Shown here one piece after another: positions 1 through 14,449 of a stretch of DNA of 64,000 nt (positions are counted from its first letter, which is position 1; each line of letters begins with the position of its first letter). A program made the translations under genes and the position numbers. The stretch is from positions 6,555,280-6,619,279 of the forward strand of contig CM022677.1 in assembly GCA_012295275.1 (NCBI GenBank), given 5' to 3'. Below the pieces are notes generated by a model that worked only from the letters and a program-made list of their open reading frames with translations, was not told the origin of the DNA and ran no database searches. The stretch is from Chrysomallon squamiferum. Lineage: Eukaryota; Mollusca; Gastropoda; Neomphalida; Peltospiridae.

Positions 1-254
1 TATTAAAATAATAAATATTTTAAATGTTTCAAATTTACAATATTACTTGTAGTTTGCGTGTATTTGTGATAATGTTAATAAACGTGACACTCCTTTGCGC
101 ACTTGAATGAGCATGGCATTGTCAAACACTTAAGAAGTGCTCTCTCTCATTCATGCGTGGAAACAAATAGTATGTGTTTAGATCAGTTAGCTAATGAAAT
201 ATGTACCATAATATACTGAATTATTTAGTTTATAAACCATATATTTATAACTAA

Positions 255-256
<2 letters not shown>
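1..256. other. AT-rich flank, nothing recognised
   Basis: Unique-looking AT-rich sequence up to a GT dinucleotide tract. I see no open frame with coding character, no splice-flanked exon and no repeat shared with the rest of the window. Confidence 0.5.
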
Positions 257-306
<50 letters not shown>

Positions 307-310
307 GTGT
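257..310. repeat. (GT)n microsatellite
   Basis: Nearly pure GT repeat with two GTTT interruptions. The apparent valine/cysteine-rich open frame across it is a repeat artefact. Confidence 0.95.
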
Positions 311-317
311 TCTGATT

Positions 318-874
318 TTCATTCGTACAGTTTATTTATATATCTTACAAAAAGACCTGAAACCGCCCGTTCACTATTCAAGTTTAAACAAGATTTAATT
401 TTGGCGGCTAATTGTATTATCTTTCTCCGTCCTTCTACAAAACTGTTGTTATGTTTATTATTACTATATGTGTGATAGACTGTAACAGGCATTTAAAAAA
501 TAATGAAGTACACAAACTATGTTAAGGTAGTTGTTACTGCTGTTTACTTTACCATTAGAATTTCATAGAAACAATAAACATTAGCGCATGATGTTAGTGA
601 TCATCAACATGTGACTTTTATCTAGTGTGCAGAATGCGCAGTGCATATCATGCTTAGTTAATAAGAAGCACAGTTATTGTTTTTTTGGGGGAGGGGGGTT
701 GTTGTTGTTTTGTTATTTTATTTAATTTCTTTTTTTTTTGTGTGTTTGTTTTTTTTTTTTTTTTTATCTTACAGAGTATTTCTCTAAGGCGTTATTATCA
801 TTATTGTTTTTTGTGTCGTTGCTGTTACTATTCATTATTTCTTTATTGTTGTTGTTATTACTATTACTATTATA

Positions 875-925
<51 letters not shown>

Positions 926-1145
926 TCTGGATGACGCATTGTATAAAATGTTCTATTCACAGATATGAAGGATGATCTTTGACCCTCTCTCTCATTACTA
1001 TGTACAAACAACAACACTTAGTAACTGATATCTCAAATATACTAAACTGGATACCCCACTGGGGATCTGTGAATACGTGTTTGAAATTGCGGTGTTACAA
1101 ATCATATTTCGTCTTTTCTTCTCTATGCACGCTCGAGTTAGTTGG
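318..1145 (+). repeat. Dispersed repeat family H, copy 1
   Basis: This block matches 8945-9722 in the same orientation. Both contain the run cattcgtacagtttatttat or a close variant, then a shared segment on GGCGGCTAA, the segment tgtgtgatagactgtaacag, a TTATCTTACAGA box, an ATT microsatellite, and the end segment ctcgagttagttggag. The first quarter also recurs inverted near 24.80-24.91 and 30.80-30.94 kb. No coding content was found. It could be a non-autonomous transposon or a duplicated genomic segment; no clear terminal repeats were seen. Confidence 0.75.
870..924. repeat. (ATT)n microsatellite inside repeat H
   Basis: About 18 ATT units. Opposite-strand and plus-strand poly-Ile or poly-Tyr frames here are artefacts. 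Confidence 0.95.
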
Positions 1146-1413
1146 AGCAAGGGACTGATTCACAATAATCACAGAGGAGGGGAACAGGGCCGGTACTGAG
1201 AGTTCAGTATTTTTAGGATGAGGAACAAAACCATATATTTTTGTTTCATTTTTATTTATTTTTATTTATTTATTATTTTTATTTTTTTATTTTTTTTATG
1301 TTTATTCTGATTTCATTTTTCTAAAACTTCGTAACCTATAACACGAGAAAAATAAATATTGTGAGGTCATCTTTCTAAAATAGATTACAATACATATCAC
1401 TTTCACACACACA

Positions 1414-1460
<47 letters not shown>

Positions 1461-1490
1461 CTTTTAACGTAACAAGAACAGTAACACAAC
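1146..1490. other. Intergenic, T-rich, with (CA)n
   Basis: Contains an ATTT-rich stretch (about 1245-1300) and a (CA)n tract at about 1405-1458. No gene or shared repeat was recognised. Confidence 0.6.
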
Positions 1491-1494
1491 TTCT

Positions 1495-1730
1495 ATATGT
1501 ATATATCCTGTCTCATTCATACGTGCAAACAACGAAAAAAAATGTAAAGGAAGACACAGAAATGAATAAATACATAATTTGTATTAGTCATATTGGTCTG
1601 TAGGACGTTTGTGTGCTCATGTTTTTCAGATAATCTGTTTGAACAAAACATTCATTCACAATATGAACAAGATGACAAAAGTGTGACGGTTTTATTCAGA
1701 GACATTATTCTCATATATGTACATATGTGA
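1495..1730 (+). repeat. Repeat K, continuous copy
   Basis: The segment with tatcctgtctcattcatacg, gaatgaataaatacataatt and gtgtgacggttttattcaga is found inverted in two pieces at about 31.03-31.16 and 31.74-31.82 kb. In the second copy about 0.58 kb of other sequence separates the two halves, so this copy shows the uninterrupted form. Confidence 0.7.
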
Positions 1731-2550
1731 ATTAAGAATGATATGAAAGTTAACACCTTTCTAATAAATACGTAAGGTAAACTGCAAGATGTGTTAAATT
1801 AAAATACTTAGAAAACAGTTGTGTTACGTATATTTGTCAGCTGTTAACACTGCTGACGTAATATTCAATCTCCTGTTTAATTCCCTATTTCCAAATATCT
1901 GAGAATTGCTCTCTGATTCAAACAGAAATATACTTGCTTGGTTATGCTGAAATCACTATAAATTGTTGCAATATAGTAAAATAAAATATATTAAATCATG
2001 TCACTGAATAGAATATAACAGTAGTTTCTTTTACTTAAATATATATGTACATAATTATGTGCCAGTAGATGTTTCTATTATGGATGAATCGATAAAGAAA
2101 GGCAGGTAGGTGTATGTGTAAATGAATACACACACATTCTGCATGTGTCCATACGTCCATGCAAAAGATTATGTATGTATGTGTTCGTAAGTACTTACAT
2201 ATGCTCATAATTTTATCAGATATTTTAATCAGATATTTTTTCGAGAAGAAATACTAAAAGTGGAAGAAAAAAGAAATATCATTAGATAGAAATTTCAAAA
2301 GATTCTATTCAGCCTTAAAGAAATTTTAATTTTTAATAGTTAAATTACTACTGTGTCTTTTCCTCTTGCTGAATGTACCACTAGCCTACTTGATACTACA
2401 TGGCACAACTAAGAAATGTACTTGTTAAAAACAAAACAAACAACAACACATAGATAGCAAGTACCATTTTGCTTATTTAGTAATAAAACTAAGACGTTTT
2501 GTTTAGTGTCGATAAATCAGTCGTAAAATAACTGAACACGCTAGGACATG
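1731..2550. other. Intergenic AT-rich DNA
   Basis: No open frame, no splice-flanked exon and no strong repeat seen, apart from short TATGTATG-type runs around 2170-2185. Confidence 0.5.
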
Positions 2551-2559
2551 ATAAGATAG

Positions 2560-2839
2560 TCAGGCTGGCACTCCCCCTCCAGCGTCGCCCCCCATGATGT
2601 CACTTGAGCAATTCAGCGGTCCACCACTATCAAAAATATAAACGAAAACACTCATTACAAAAATACTGTTGACACACACACACAAACATGTACAGACAGG
2701 AAATAGACAAATAATGTTTATATACAAATAATAAATAAAACTAATAAATAAATAAGAAAACAAATAATAAGAAAAATATTGTTACTGCGCAGGTTCCTTC
2801 ATTTCTTCATCATTAAAAAAAAAAAAAAAAGGGAACGTG

Positions 2840-2871
<32 letters not shown>

Positions 2872-3150
2872 ATAATAAAAATATTATTACTGTTCATTCA
2901 GTTCTGCTATAAAAATAAAATTAAAATAATTAAATATATAAATAAATAAATAAATAAATAATTATTACTGTGCAAGTTCCACCATTTCTTCCCTGCTGTG
3001 ATGATGCAGAGGTGAATGTCACGTATTATCACCTGGTACACGTCGTTCATTTTCTGACTCACTCTCTATCAGACCCCACCCTGTCACTGTGCTGTCTTCT
3101 CCCACAAAATCAGGGGCGTCGCTAGGGGGCCAGGATACCAGCCTCGATGT
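2560..3150. repeat. hAT-like terminal sequences (nested remnant)
   Basis: The sequence caggggcgtcgctaggggg at 3111-3129 resembles the CAGGGGCGTAGC-type ends of hAT transposons. A related sequence in the opposite sense (ccctccagcgtcgcccccc) lies at 2575-2593. The roughly 50-bp box around the latter (cactccccctccagcgtc ... atgatgtcac) is repeated near 3465-3525. No transposase was found. The hAT family assignment is inference from the end sequence only. Confidence 0.4.
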
Positions 3151-3454
3151 TGGGATCGCTGAGGTCAAAGGGGTCAGAAGAAGATTTTACTCTAGAATGA
3201 TTTTTACTACCATATTCACTGAAAGTTTTAGGAACGATATATATATACACACACACACACATATACATTTCAGTGTAAATCACTTTGCCCCAAAGATTAA
3301 TATAATAAGGAAAGATAATTTTATTCAACTGGTTTTGTGCTAAACTAGGAAGTGTTGTGTACGTACTTCTTCTTTCTCTGTTCTCTGTTATTACACATGT
3401 ACACACAGGCAGATGGAGAAATAATGTTTGTATGCCAATAATAACTAAAATAAA

Positions 3455-3790
3455 ATATATCAGGATGGCACTCCCCTCCAGCGTCTCCCCATGATGTCAC
3501 CCTCTGCATTTCAAAGGTCCATCTGACAACAAAAAAAAGACAACAAATAAACAAACAAACAAACAAAAAACAACACGAAAACATTTATGACAAACATAAT
3601 ATTGGAAATAAGAATTGTTAACACACACACACACACAAACATTTACACACTGGTAGATAGATAATGTTTATAAATAATATATTAATAATAATTATAAAAT
3701 AAAAAAAAAATAAAAAATTAAAAGTTAAAAGAAAAAGGTAATGATAATATTAAAAATATTATTACTGTGCAAGTTCCTCATTTCTGCCTC
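3455..3790. repeat. Second copy of the 2.55-kb box
   Basis: Matches 2550-2810: the cactcccc-tccagcgtc box, atgatgtcac, an acacacaaac tract, an aataatgttta segment and the run tattattactgtgcaagttcc. Spacing between the copies is about 0.9 kb, so this is a local duplication of a non-coding repeat. Confidence 0.6.
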
Positions 3791-4037
3791 TAAAAATAAA
3801 AACACTCAATTACTGTCTAAATATATATATAAACGTTTTTGTACACTAGAACACAACAAAGACACCTTTAAAACTGTTTTGGCACTAGTCCTGAACATTC
3901 AGTATAGCAGTAAAGAATAATGACATCAGAACAGTAAATGTGTATTATATAAAATAGTTACCGAACCTTCTCACCAGACATTCTGCGAAATAAAAACCCT
4001 CTTTAGAAACTTGTTTGATAATTTATTCAAACAATAA

Positions 4038-4102
4038 TGTAATAATAATAATAATAATATTAATAATAATAATAATAATGGATAATAATAGTAATAATAA
4101 TT

Positions 4103-4142
<40 letters not shown>

Positions 4143-4300
4143 TAATTAAAAGAATAATAATAATAATAATGATGATGATGATGATGATGATGATAATAAT
4201 AATAATAATAATAACAACAACAACAACAACAACAATAATAATAAGAAAAAAGAAGAAGAAGAAGAAGAAGAATAGCAATAATAATAATAATAAACGTAAT
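4038..4300. repeat. Compound TAA/TGA/ACA/GAA microsatellite
   Basis: Runs of TAA, then TGA, then AAC, then GAA. All long open frames over it on either strand are homopolymeric (Ile, Met, Asn, Lys) and not genes. Confidence 0.95.
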
Positions 4301-4636
4301 GTTATAATGATGAGCATTTTTTGTTGTTTATTCTCTAGTGTGCTCCTCTCGTTTGATATAAAGATAAAATTAACTTGATAATATGATATCCAGTAATATG
4401 ATCACGTTATATTACAAGAGCGTAACAGTAATTAATTCTATTTATATTCGCCTCTAAAAGATAGTAATTAATTGTTTAAGAAATATGCTGATTTTACTTT
4501 CTGCTTTGATTGATAAATAAATAAATAAAATTCAAATGTTGAAAACATTGGTAAGTACTGATTGATTATTACTGACACTTTATGTAAAGATTTTTGTTCT
4601 CAAAGTTTTATGACTTAAAATGTTTAAAACATGGAA

Positions 4637-4729
4637 GTGGAGTTATTTTACGACACCCAGGCACTGAGTTTCTCCGATTCTGTAGCTTCAGGCATATGAG
4701 CGGAGCTACTATTACAGTGTTGTCTAAAA
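4637..4729 (+). repeat. Conserved 90-bp dispersed repeat, copy 1
   Basis: The segment ttattttacgacacccaggc ... tctccgattctgtagcttca ... gcatatgagcggagctacta is nearly identical to 7914-8006. It is followed here by TTA/TTG microsatellite and then the orphan receptor-promoter copy. No tRNA-type A and B boxes were seen, so SINE status is not supported. Confidence 0.75.
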
Positions 4730-4784
4730 ATATAAATACATTTTGTATGATATTTATTTATTGACTGATTTATTTATTAATTAT

Positions 4785-4833
4785 TATTATTATTGTTGTT
4801 GTTGTTGTTGTTGTTGTTGTTATTATTATTACT
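4785..4833. repeat. (ATT)n/(GTT)n microsatellite
   Basis: ATT units followed by GTT units. The same type of tract abuts the paralogous promoter sequences at 19.11-19.19 and 26.17-26.24 kb. Confidence 0.9.
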
Positions 4834-4834
4834 A

Positions 4835-5480
4835 AATGGACAGTTAATTAAATGACAAGATGCAGACGTGAAATTATTTAGTTTAAATTAACTGTTTGAA
4901 TATTGGCCATGTCTATATAAACAAATACCACATAATTTTATTCTTGTTTAAATTTTACTGTGATCAAGAAATGTGGTTAATTTCTGATTAATAATCAAAC
5001 ATCAAAAACACTTGGCACACGCACTCAAAGAAGAAGACTGGAATTTTTTCATTCGCAAGTTTGTTCTGAAATGCTGGGTTTTTGCTAGATCACCATGTTC
5101 TCTTTTTCCTGCATTGTAAATATCACCAGAAACATGCTGAAACATGTGTTAAATTTTCCGAACAAGATAAAGTCATGATTCAGTTATTTAATGAATACGT
5201 TGAAACTGACATGACGTATATAAAACAGCTTACTGTGATTGGTTTGATAAGACGCGTGATTCGATTGTTTATGCGTAGTTATGGTGAAGCGCTAGAAAAC
5301 GTCAAAGCGGAGGAAGTAATCTTACTTTACCTTGATAGCGTTATTCAGTCAGAGTTACTTTACGTAAACATTTTCATTCTACAGTTATTAGTATTAGTAT
5401 TAGTATAAGTCATAGTAGCAGTAGCTTCTTTCACGTACTTTTTAAGGTTTATTATTATTATTTTTCCTGGAGTTACGACT
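4835..5480 (+). promoter_or_regulatory. Orphan copy of the TNFR-like gene 5' flank
   Basis: Read on the plus strand, this segment follows the reverse complement of 19110-18420, the region upstream of the TNFR-like start codon. Shared stretches include tgtggttaatttctgatta (a near match), ccagaaacatgctgaaacat, gtgattggtttgataa (an inverted CCAAT box), agcgttattcagtcag, the ATTAGTATTAGTATAAGTCA run and tttattattattatttttcct. Homology stops at about 5477, just where the receptor start codon would lie, and the cysteine-rich exons are missing downstream. The 108-codon open frame at 5082-5408 lies wholly inside this copied flank and is most likely fortuitous. Confidence 0.75.
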
Positions 5481-5747
5481 CTTTATAAAAAAAAAAAACG
5501 CATTCTGGAATAGATTTTTTAGGTTTTTTTTCGGAAAGGAAGAACTTGAAAAGAAGAAGAAAGAAAATTAGAGTTACTTTTTGTTGTGCTTTGATTCCTC
5601 TGAACCGGGTGGCAGCTGAAAAACAAGAAAATTGGTAAGATGCTTTTCTTTCTTTCTTTATTGTTATATTTTTATATTCTTTATATCTATAGATATATTT
5701 TGTTACATTTTACATTTTTTTTTTTTTAAATTAAATAAATGGATGCC

Positions 5748-5750
<3 letters not shown>
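5481..5750. other. Region after the orphan promoter
   Basis: A/T-homopolymer-rich sequence. A possible donor (attggtaaga) lies at about 5631-5640, but no matching acceptor-bounded exon or receptor sequence was found. Confidence 0.4.
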
Positions 5751-8479
<2,729 letters not shown>

Positions 8480-8480
<1 letters not shown>

Positions 8481-8671
8481 ATCATGATCAGCGACGAGAC
8501 GAAGGCAGTTGAATTTTTACGAAGACATTGACTTGTAGACTATGAAGAAAATACCATATCACGTCATCGTTGTGGTGGAGAAATGAAGGCAGCTGGAAGT
8601 AAAGGGAAAAACGGTGAAATCCTCCCAGCTCGCGCAACGACCATTGCAATCTTTCTCTGTGAAGTATAAAT
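8480..8671 (+). pseudogene. Merlin/IS1595-like transposase N-terminal relic
   Basis: One frame encodes DETKAVEFLRRH, a stop, LVDYEEN and then RCGGEMKAAGSKG. This matches the known N-terminal layout of Merlin/IS1595-type transposases: an FLRxHGL helix followed by a CxxCGGxM zinc-binding segment. The glycine expected after RRH is replaced by TGA, and one cysteine of the CPxCG pair is missing (RHRCGG). No DDE catalytic region follows. It is a short dead fragment, and the family assignment rests on this single motif. Confidence 0.4.
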
Positions 8672-8944
8672 ATATAATAAAAAGCTAAGACTAAAGAAAA
8701 TAATAATTAAAATAAACGCGTAGAATGTTCTCGGTGTTGATCGCTAGATGATGTAGATCACACGCCAAAGTAGCACCAAATACTCTATTAATCATATACA
8801 TTTAAAATCTAATATAACTGCAATTACTCTATACTTCTGCTGCTGCTACTACTACTATTTTAACTGCTCCTGCTGCTGTTACTATTAAGAAACACAAAAG
8901 AAAAACATTCTGTTACTAATATTCAAATTGTTTGACGGTATGTA
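8672..8944. other. Intergenic
   Basis: No gene. Short CTG/ACT-type repeats occur near 8840-8890. Confidence 0.5.
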
Positions 8945-9722
8945 AAAAATGCTCATTCGTACACTTTATTTATACATCTTACGAAAAGACCTGAAACCGC
9001 CAGTTCACTATTCAAGTTTAAACAAGATTTAATTTTGGCGGCTAACTGTATTATCTTTCTTCGTCCTTCTACAAACCAGTTGCTGTGTCTATTATAACTA
9101 TATGTGTGATAGACTGTAACAGGCATTTTAAAAAATAATGAAGTACACAAACTATGTTAAGGTAGTTGTCACCAGAATTTCATAGACAGGTTCAATAAAC
9201 ATTAGCGCAAATTGTTAGTGATCATCAGTGATTTTTACGAAGAAATGGACTTGTGATTTTTATGTTGTGTGCACAATGCTTAGTTAATAAGAGGCACTGT
9301 TTGTTTTTGTTTTTTGTTTTTTGTGGGTTTCTTTTTTATCTTACAGATTATTTCTCTAAGACGATTGTTGTCGTTTTTATGTCGTTGATGTTACTGTTCA
9401 TACTGTTATTGTTATTATTTCTTTATTGTTGTTGTTATTACTATTACTGTTATTATTATAATTATTATTATTATTATTATTATTATTGTTATTATTATTA
9501 TTATTGCTGTATGACGCATTGTATAAAATGTTCTATTCACAGATCTTTGACCCTCTCACATTAATACGTACAAACATCAAAACTTAGTAACTGATATCAC
9601 AAAAACGTGACTAGATACTAAATTGGATAAAACACTGGGGATCTGTAAACTCGTCTTTTAAATCGCGGTGTTACAAATTATATTTCATCTTTTGTTTTCT
9701 ATTCACACTCGAGTTAGTTGGA
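8945..9722 (+). repeat. Dispersed repeat family H, copy 2
   Basis: Direct copy of 318-1145. Collinear from cattcgtacactttatttat through the ATT tract (about 9455-9510) to ctcgagttagttggag. The small open frames at 8953-9150 (minus) and 9253-9564 (plus) belong to the repeat and are not supported as genes. Confidence 0.75.
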
Positions 9723-9778
9723 GTTATTTCCCTTAGACTACCTAATGTATGAAATTGAGTAATTATTATTATTATAAC

Positions 9779-9814
<36 letters not shown>

Positions 9815-9825
9815 TATTGTTATTG

Positions 9826-9898
<73 letters not shown>

Positions 9899-9900
9899 CT
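9723..9900 (+). repeat. Short repeat L (copy 1) plus (ATT)n
   Basis: The segment gttatttcccttagactacc followed by a GAAATTGA(G/C)TAATTATT box and a long ATT tract. The box recurs at 11640-11690 and 14878-14953, each time running into ATT or TAA repeats, which suggests a microsatellite-seeding mobile unit. Confidence 0.65.
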
Positions 9901-10206
9901 CTATTTGTTCATTTTACATTTTTTTCATATATATTAAAATTACTTTACCAAAAATTTAATATTTCTTTATTCAGAGCAAAAATAAGATAAAGAATTTAAA
10001 ATTTTCAGTAAAATATATATATTATTTGTATTAGAGAACAGAGATTTGGGTTTCACTATTCTAAGTTTGTATGTTTCATACATGTAAATACTGTTTTTCA
10101 GCCGTTTCATAAAGATAATTATTAAAATTTCAAAAAGATAATGATTTCTAGAGTTTGATATCTAACACCACTTCTGTTTAAAAGTTTAATTGTGTGTATT
10201 TTTGTT

Positions 10207-10265
<59 letters not shown>

Positions 10266-10430
10266 GTGTTTGTTTCGTCGATATATTTGGTTTGTTTATA
10301 TTTTTATTTTTGATATTATTGTTAAGGTTGTTATTGTTATTATTATAGTACATAATTATTTTAATTATTTTTGTTATTTTTAATATTGTTGTTTTAGCTG
10401 TTGCTTTTGCTGGTGTTTTTTTTTTTTTTA
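9901..10430. other. Intergenic with (GT)n
   Basis: AT-rich sequence. GT repeat at about 10209-10268. No coding exon was recognised. Confidence 0.6.
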
Positions 10431-10765
10431 CTTTTCTTTAGGTAAAATCGTTTATTTTATTAGGCGAGAAAGAGAGTGAGAGAGAGAGAGATAAAGAGAG
10501 AGAGACAAAAGATGAGAGAATGAGTGTGTGATAGACGGACAGAAAAAGAAAGACAGAGAGATAACAGAAATCTAATGAAACAGACTCAGAAAAAGAGTGA
10601 ACACGAGTAAGAGAGTGTGTGAATGTAAAATGTAAAATGCGAGATACGTAGCGATATAAACAGGTTATGGCTGTTCGTGCTTTTGAAAAAGGCGGTTTGA
10701 CATTTTGTCAGTGACACAGAAAACAGAGGAGCAGAATATGAATTTCCCGGGAACATAATGTACTG
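10430..10765 (+). repeat. Repeat J, copy 1 (GA-rich core)
   Basis: Matches 13910-14220: ggtaaaat(c/t)gtt, an AGGAGA/AGGCGAGA start, a degenerate GA tract, gtgagaatgtaaaa, a GTCAGT(C/G)AC box with AAACAGAG, and a CCCGGGAA / CCGCGGGAAA box at the end. Non-coding duplicated segment. Confidence 0.6.
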
Positions 10766-11640
10766 TATTTTAGTGACTAAATAATTCCCTATAGATTCTT
10801 AATATTTACAAACTCTAATAACTAAGATTTTATTAAGTTTATTTATTTCGAACTTAATGAAAACAACTAATTACCGATTGTTATTATTATTACTACTAAT
10901 TATTGACTGTAATTAACAAAAGTAAATGTTGCTTAAACAAATTAGATATTATAAAATAGGTATTCAGTTTTATTTATTAACAGATCTTATATTTTTATTA
11001 TTTAGCAAAACGTTCAAAATAAAATATTACTAAATGTTTGTAATTGAGTTAAAGCGAAAACCATTCATAGTCTAAGGGGAATAACTCGGGCAACGAAAAA
11101 TATGTACATGTGTCTCGAATATTAAATGAATTTAAATGATATCTAATATTTAATTTATCACGATTACTCGTTTTTATTTCTGAAACCGTTTTATTTCTTT
11201 TTCTATAATCGTCTGTTACGTGAATAATTCTCGTTTTTATATTTTTTATTTAATTATTTTTTTAGTTAGCTTCGCTGAATAATTAAACAGTATCTCCCAT
11301 ACACCATAAAAAATATAATATAATTTCTTCTTAATTTCTTTACTTCGGTCTCCATTAACAGTTATCAATGGTGTAACATTTTAAACAATAGTCAGTTTAA
11401 ATACACATTTTCTTTATCAATCTAGATGTTAAAGGTTTTTCGTTGTTGTCTTTCATTTATTTGTTCTGCTATTGAGAAATTATTACTTTCGCTTCAATGT
11501 CATAATCATTTAATAGCACTTAACTGAACAAATTAAATGAAATAGAAACCTAGATTCGAAAATATCTCATTATTATTAAAAAAAAATTATTGTGTTTTCA
11601 TTTGTTAAAATTTGTTTTGCTGATATTAAAGGACAATAGA
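10766..11640. other. Intergenic AT-rich DNA
   Basis: No open frame with coding character and no splice-flanked exon recognised. Confidence 0.5.
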
Positions 11641-11840
11641 GTTATTTCTCTTAGACTCCCTAGTCCATGAAATTGACTAATAATAATAACAAAATACTGT
11701 GTGTGTGCCCTATTTCTTAATGTGTGTGTGTGTGTGTGTAAATATATATCAAAATGCATACTATCTCTGTCACGATGTATGTGTGTGTGTGTGTGTGTTT
11801 GTGTTAATACATACTATCTCTGTCACTATGTGTGTGTGTT
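11640..11840 (+). repeat. Repeat L (copy 2) and GT-interrupted duplicate
   Basis: A repeat L box at 11640-11690, then two copies of catactatctctgtcac separated by GT microsatellite (about 11758 and 11810). Cys/Val-rich frames here are artefacts. Confidence 0.65.
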
Positions 11841-12070
11841 GTGTGAGAAAGAGAACAGGCCTCTTGTTCGTATCAGAAAGAAGCAGATAGACTGAGATCT
11901 GTAGACAGAAACAGAAACAGAAACAGTTTTAAATAGGTTTAATATTTCATAACACTAAAAATCATTATATTTATATGTATAATTTTAACAAATGTATTGT
12001 ATTTGAAAATGCTATATTGTGTTTTGAGAGGGAAATTGAATGTGTATGTAAACATAAAAACAGTGAAACT

Positions 12071-12186
<116 letters not shown>

Positions 12187-12344
12187 ATAAATACATTTGC
12201 GTTGAAAAGTATCAAAATGGAAATTCGTAACTTACCAAGACCTTTTTGAAGTATCAAAATTAAAATGCGTGCATGAATGAAAAAGTAAAAACTCTAAGCA
12301 TTAAAAGATAAGTTGAAATAAATTGTATTTGTTTAAATAAAATA

Positions 12345-12515
12345 AATAAATATAAAAATAATATTAATAATAATAATGACGATGATGATGATGATGATAA
12401 AAATAAGTAGCATTAGTAATAGCAGTAGTAATAATAATATCATTGATCATAATATCAATAATGATGATGACGATTATGATGATAATGACGATGATGATGA
12501 TTATTATTATTTAAT
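12345..12515. repeat. Compound AAT/GAT microsatellite
   Basis: Degenerate AAT, GAT and GACGAT trinucleotide runs immediately before a partial copy of the receptor-promoter repeat. Confidence 0.85.
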
Positions 12516-12680
12516 AGATAGTTAAGTTAAATGATCAGATACAGATGCAAAAGTTTAAGTTTAAATTAACAGTTTGAATCAGTTCTCTGATAAAAAGAAT
12601 AGCACATACTTTTATTCTTCTTAAAATTTTGTTTGGTAAAGAAATGTGGTTAATTTCTGATTACTAATCATACATCAGAA
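12515..12680 (+). repeat. Partial copy of the TNFR 5'-flank repeat
   Basis: The agtttaaattaacagtttga and gaaatgtggttaatttctga segments match 4860-5000 and, inverted, 18960-19080. Only the distal (upstream) half is present; the CCAAT-containing proximal half is absent. Confidence 0.7.
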
Positions 12681-13905
12681 CACAAACACACATTCATACG
12701 CACACACATTCACACACACATATATACACAAACACACCGATAAACATAGGCATACACAGATACTCATAGACACCAGCAAATAATGCTTTATAAAATAAGT
12801 ACGTAAAAAAGCGTTTTAATACAATATAAATTTAAAATACAATTTTCAAGAAATTAGAGAACAGCAAATTTAAACAAATGTTTGTTTCTGCTTTACATTA
12901 ATACATAAAACCATAATATAATTTGTTTTTAACTTGAGAAAATAGAGTTATTTGTCTGCTACATAACCTCTAGCGAAATCGCCATAATGTAATCCTTCAG
13001 ACATATATGCATAGAAAATCAAATATAAACATAACTGAACCATAGAGTCAGTCCCTCCATGTAAAATACCTAAAGGGTGATTTTGCTGAAATTTGATATT
13101 TGTTTTTGACAACAAAACTAGTCATAATCAGTTCATTCGGCCTTTTCTCTTTGTAATCAGTGTGTCCAATGTGGGGAAATTGATCAGTAATTTGATAAAG
13201 ATTCCAAATCTCTTAGTATAAGCTAAATTGTGGTAATATTTTGACCTTTTGAATTATATCACGTGCTCCAATGACTCATTAAAAATTCCTATGTATAATC
13301 ACTTTTGCAGTAAAATACACTTAAAGTTGACATACCTGGCCCATAGTGCCAATTCGAATTCTTTAATTCTATAATGCGGTTGGAAATGTGACATATATTC
13401 ATTACTTTATTAAAGGGGTAGTTTTGATATAAATTGAGTGAGTGTATAAAATTCATACAACAGCTCTAAAACGTGCAGTATGGCAGTAACTTTAAATTAT
13501 CAAAATTACAAAATACCAAAGTAAATTAATGTGTGTATTTTTTATGAACATTAATACATCGATATACGAACGAAAAAAATAAACACTTTAATTTGATAAA
13601 AGAACTAATGTTGTTTGTTAACTCTAAGGTTTAAAAGAATAATGTAGAAATACATTTTTTTTAAATAACGAAAAATACTAATTAAAAATAAATAGTGATC
13701 ATGAAGTATAAATTATTGATTTTATTTCTGCTCTAAAGGAATAAAGAAATATTCTTTCCTTCTAAATGAAGAAAGATTTTAACATGTTTCAAAGAAACAA
13801 CAAATATAGACTTCGGGTTACTACAGACTTAGTGTGTTTTGTTTGTACTCAGTTTCAGTCACACGGTGTATCTTGGCTCACTACTTTTTTATTGGTGTCT
13901 ATTTA
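12681..13905. other. Intergenic AT-rich DNA
   Basis: CA-type repeats at 12670-12740. The rest shows no exon, open frame of note or repeat shared with other parts of the window. Confidence 0.5.
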
Positions 13906-14220
13906 ACTTTGCTGTAGGTAAAATTGTTAATCTTGTCAGGAGAGAAGACAGTGAGAGTAGAGAGGGAGTGAGAGACAGAACAGAAAGGGAGTGCGAGACA
14001 GAACAGAACGTGAGTGGGAGACAGAACTGAGAGAGAGAGAAAGAGCGGTAGAATGACAGAGTCTGAGAGAGACAGAGAGTTTGAGCAAGAGTGAGAGAAT
14101 GAGTGAGAATGTAAAACGCAACATACCTTCTGACTGCCTTCTGTATTAGGAATATCAGTTCATATTTCGTCAGTCACCTAGGAAACAGAGACGTAGAATA
14201 CCGCGGGAAAATGAGTGTAT
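13905..14220 (+). repeat. Repeat J, copy 2 (GA-rich core)
   Basis: Second copy of the 10430-10765 segment, with a diverged GA core (GAGAGTAGAGAGGGAGTGAG type). Small frames over it are artefacts. Confidence 0.6.
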
Positions 14221-14449
14221 TCATTTTTGTTACTTCAGATCAGTTCACAGCTTTGTGAATACACACGCAGAACCCATGTTTATTTTTGACATTTTGCCTG
14301 TCATTCAGTTTCATTTCATTTCTTTATTTCTCTCTTTCTTTTTGTCTTTTTTTTTTTGTTTTTTTTTTTTTCGTTCTTTCTTCTTCTTCTTCTTGAATTT
14401 AATTGAATTACGTATTCATAGAAATTGTAGTAGATGGTCAGTGGTAAGA

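Noticed and set aside
4060-4378. Poly-Ile, poly-Met and poly-Asn open frames
   Set aside because: Trinucleotide microsatellites without codon diversity.
5082-5408. 108-codon open frame with diverse composition
   Set aside because: It lies entirely within the copied 5' flank of the TNFR-like gene. The homologous flank at 18.5-18.8 kb does not keep the frame.
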